From contig NZ_QOHF01000025.1 of NCBI RefSeq assembly GCF_003319115.1, positions 1 to 56,525 of the forward strand: a stretch of 56,525 bases of DNA, read 5' to 3'. The notes under the pieces were generated by a model. The model made no database searches. It saw nothing but the letters and a program-made list of their open reading frames with translations, and had not been told where the DNA came from. The position numbers and the translations under genes are program-made. This DNA comes from Geodermatophilus sp. TF02-6. GTDB taxonomy: Bacteria > Actinomycetota > Actinomycetes > Mycobacteriales > Geodermatophilaceae. This document shows positions 56,399-56,525 of the stretch, piece after piece (the first letter of the stretch is position 1; every line of letters starts with the position of its first letter).

Positions 56399-56525
56399 TG
56401 AGGTTTTCTCAACGGATTGGCGTGTGAGCCATTCTCCGGCCCGAGGATGTGCAGGTCGGCGGGCTGAAGGGAGTGTCACTGCATAGGCGCGGGGTCCTGC
56501 GAGAGGATCGGTTCTGCTCAAGGAA
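56399..56525. other. Right-edge sequence, unassigned
   Basis: Between the transposase tail and the window end there is lower-GC sequence without a recognisable product. It may be the inside of the insertion sequence or another scar. Confidence 0.35.

Overview
The window is high-GC DNA with dense, often overlapping genes and many GTG starts. The gene set (F420 enzyme FbiC, leucine-type acyl-CoA carboxylase with a TetR regulator, EttA, class F-like sortase, GlbO-type globin) points to an actinobacterium. Geodermatophilaceae or a close relative is the best guess; that is inference from gene content, not a database match. Three tRNA genes are present (Lys-CTT, His-GTG, Arg-TCT, all on the minus strand).

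Layout. 1-1400: truncated ISAs1-type transposase, a frameshifted VapC toxin with its antitoxin, tRNA-Lys. 1539-10346: L,D-transpeptidase lipoprotein, BNR propeller plus MoaD-like pair, a DUF1841-type protein, tRNA-His, oligoribonuclease and two membrane proteins. 10419-15884: TetR regulator divergent from accD1-accA1-acyl-CoA dehydrogenase (branched-chain acyl-CoA catabolism). 16086-18064: intact YefM-YoeB pair, quinone oxidoreductase, cupin. 18078-27687: winged-helix regulator with SufR-like cysteines, divergent from narG-narH-narJ-narI-narK, ending in a broken hemerythrin-like gene. 27674-36833: HAD phosphatase, fbiC, flavin reductase, NUDIX, SGNH hydrolase, PAS-GGDEF-EAL protein, LLM oxidoreductase. 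37022-37995: decayed MntA-HepT and methyltransferase remnants on either side of tRNA-Arg. 38204-44252: ssb, ettA, thioesterase, YccF, MOSC, and the biotin ECF transporter bioN-bioM-bioY. 44448-53307: alpha-glucosidase, globin-MFS pair behind an internally deleted MscS, prolyl oligopeptidase, HNH nuclease, a surface protein with its sortase. 53378-56525: kynureninase, a decayed secreted DNRLRE/RHS-type gene and an IS3-type transposase tail.

Two themes stand out. First, gene 3' ends carry a dispersed hairpin family. Its outer stem changes sequence from copy to copy with matching changes on both arms, keeps a bulged A in a GGACCC arm, usually starts within a few bases of a stop codon, and in places sits nested inside another copy. 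Second, the nar operon is translationally chained: every junction is a stop/start overlap, and the two gaps (narG-narH, narJ-narI) are each filled exactly by a tiny reading frame that overlaps both neighbours. Other points of note are a TetR/acc palindrome that seems to hold two face-to-face promoters with leaderless GTG starts, and a likely sortase substrate with VVETG in place of LPxTG.
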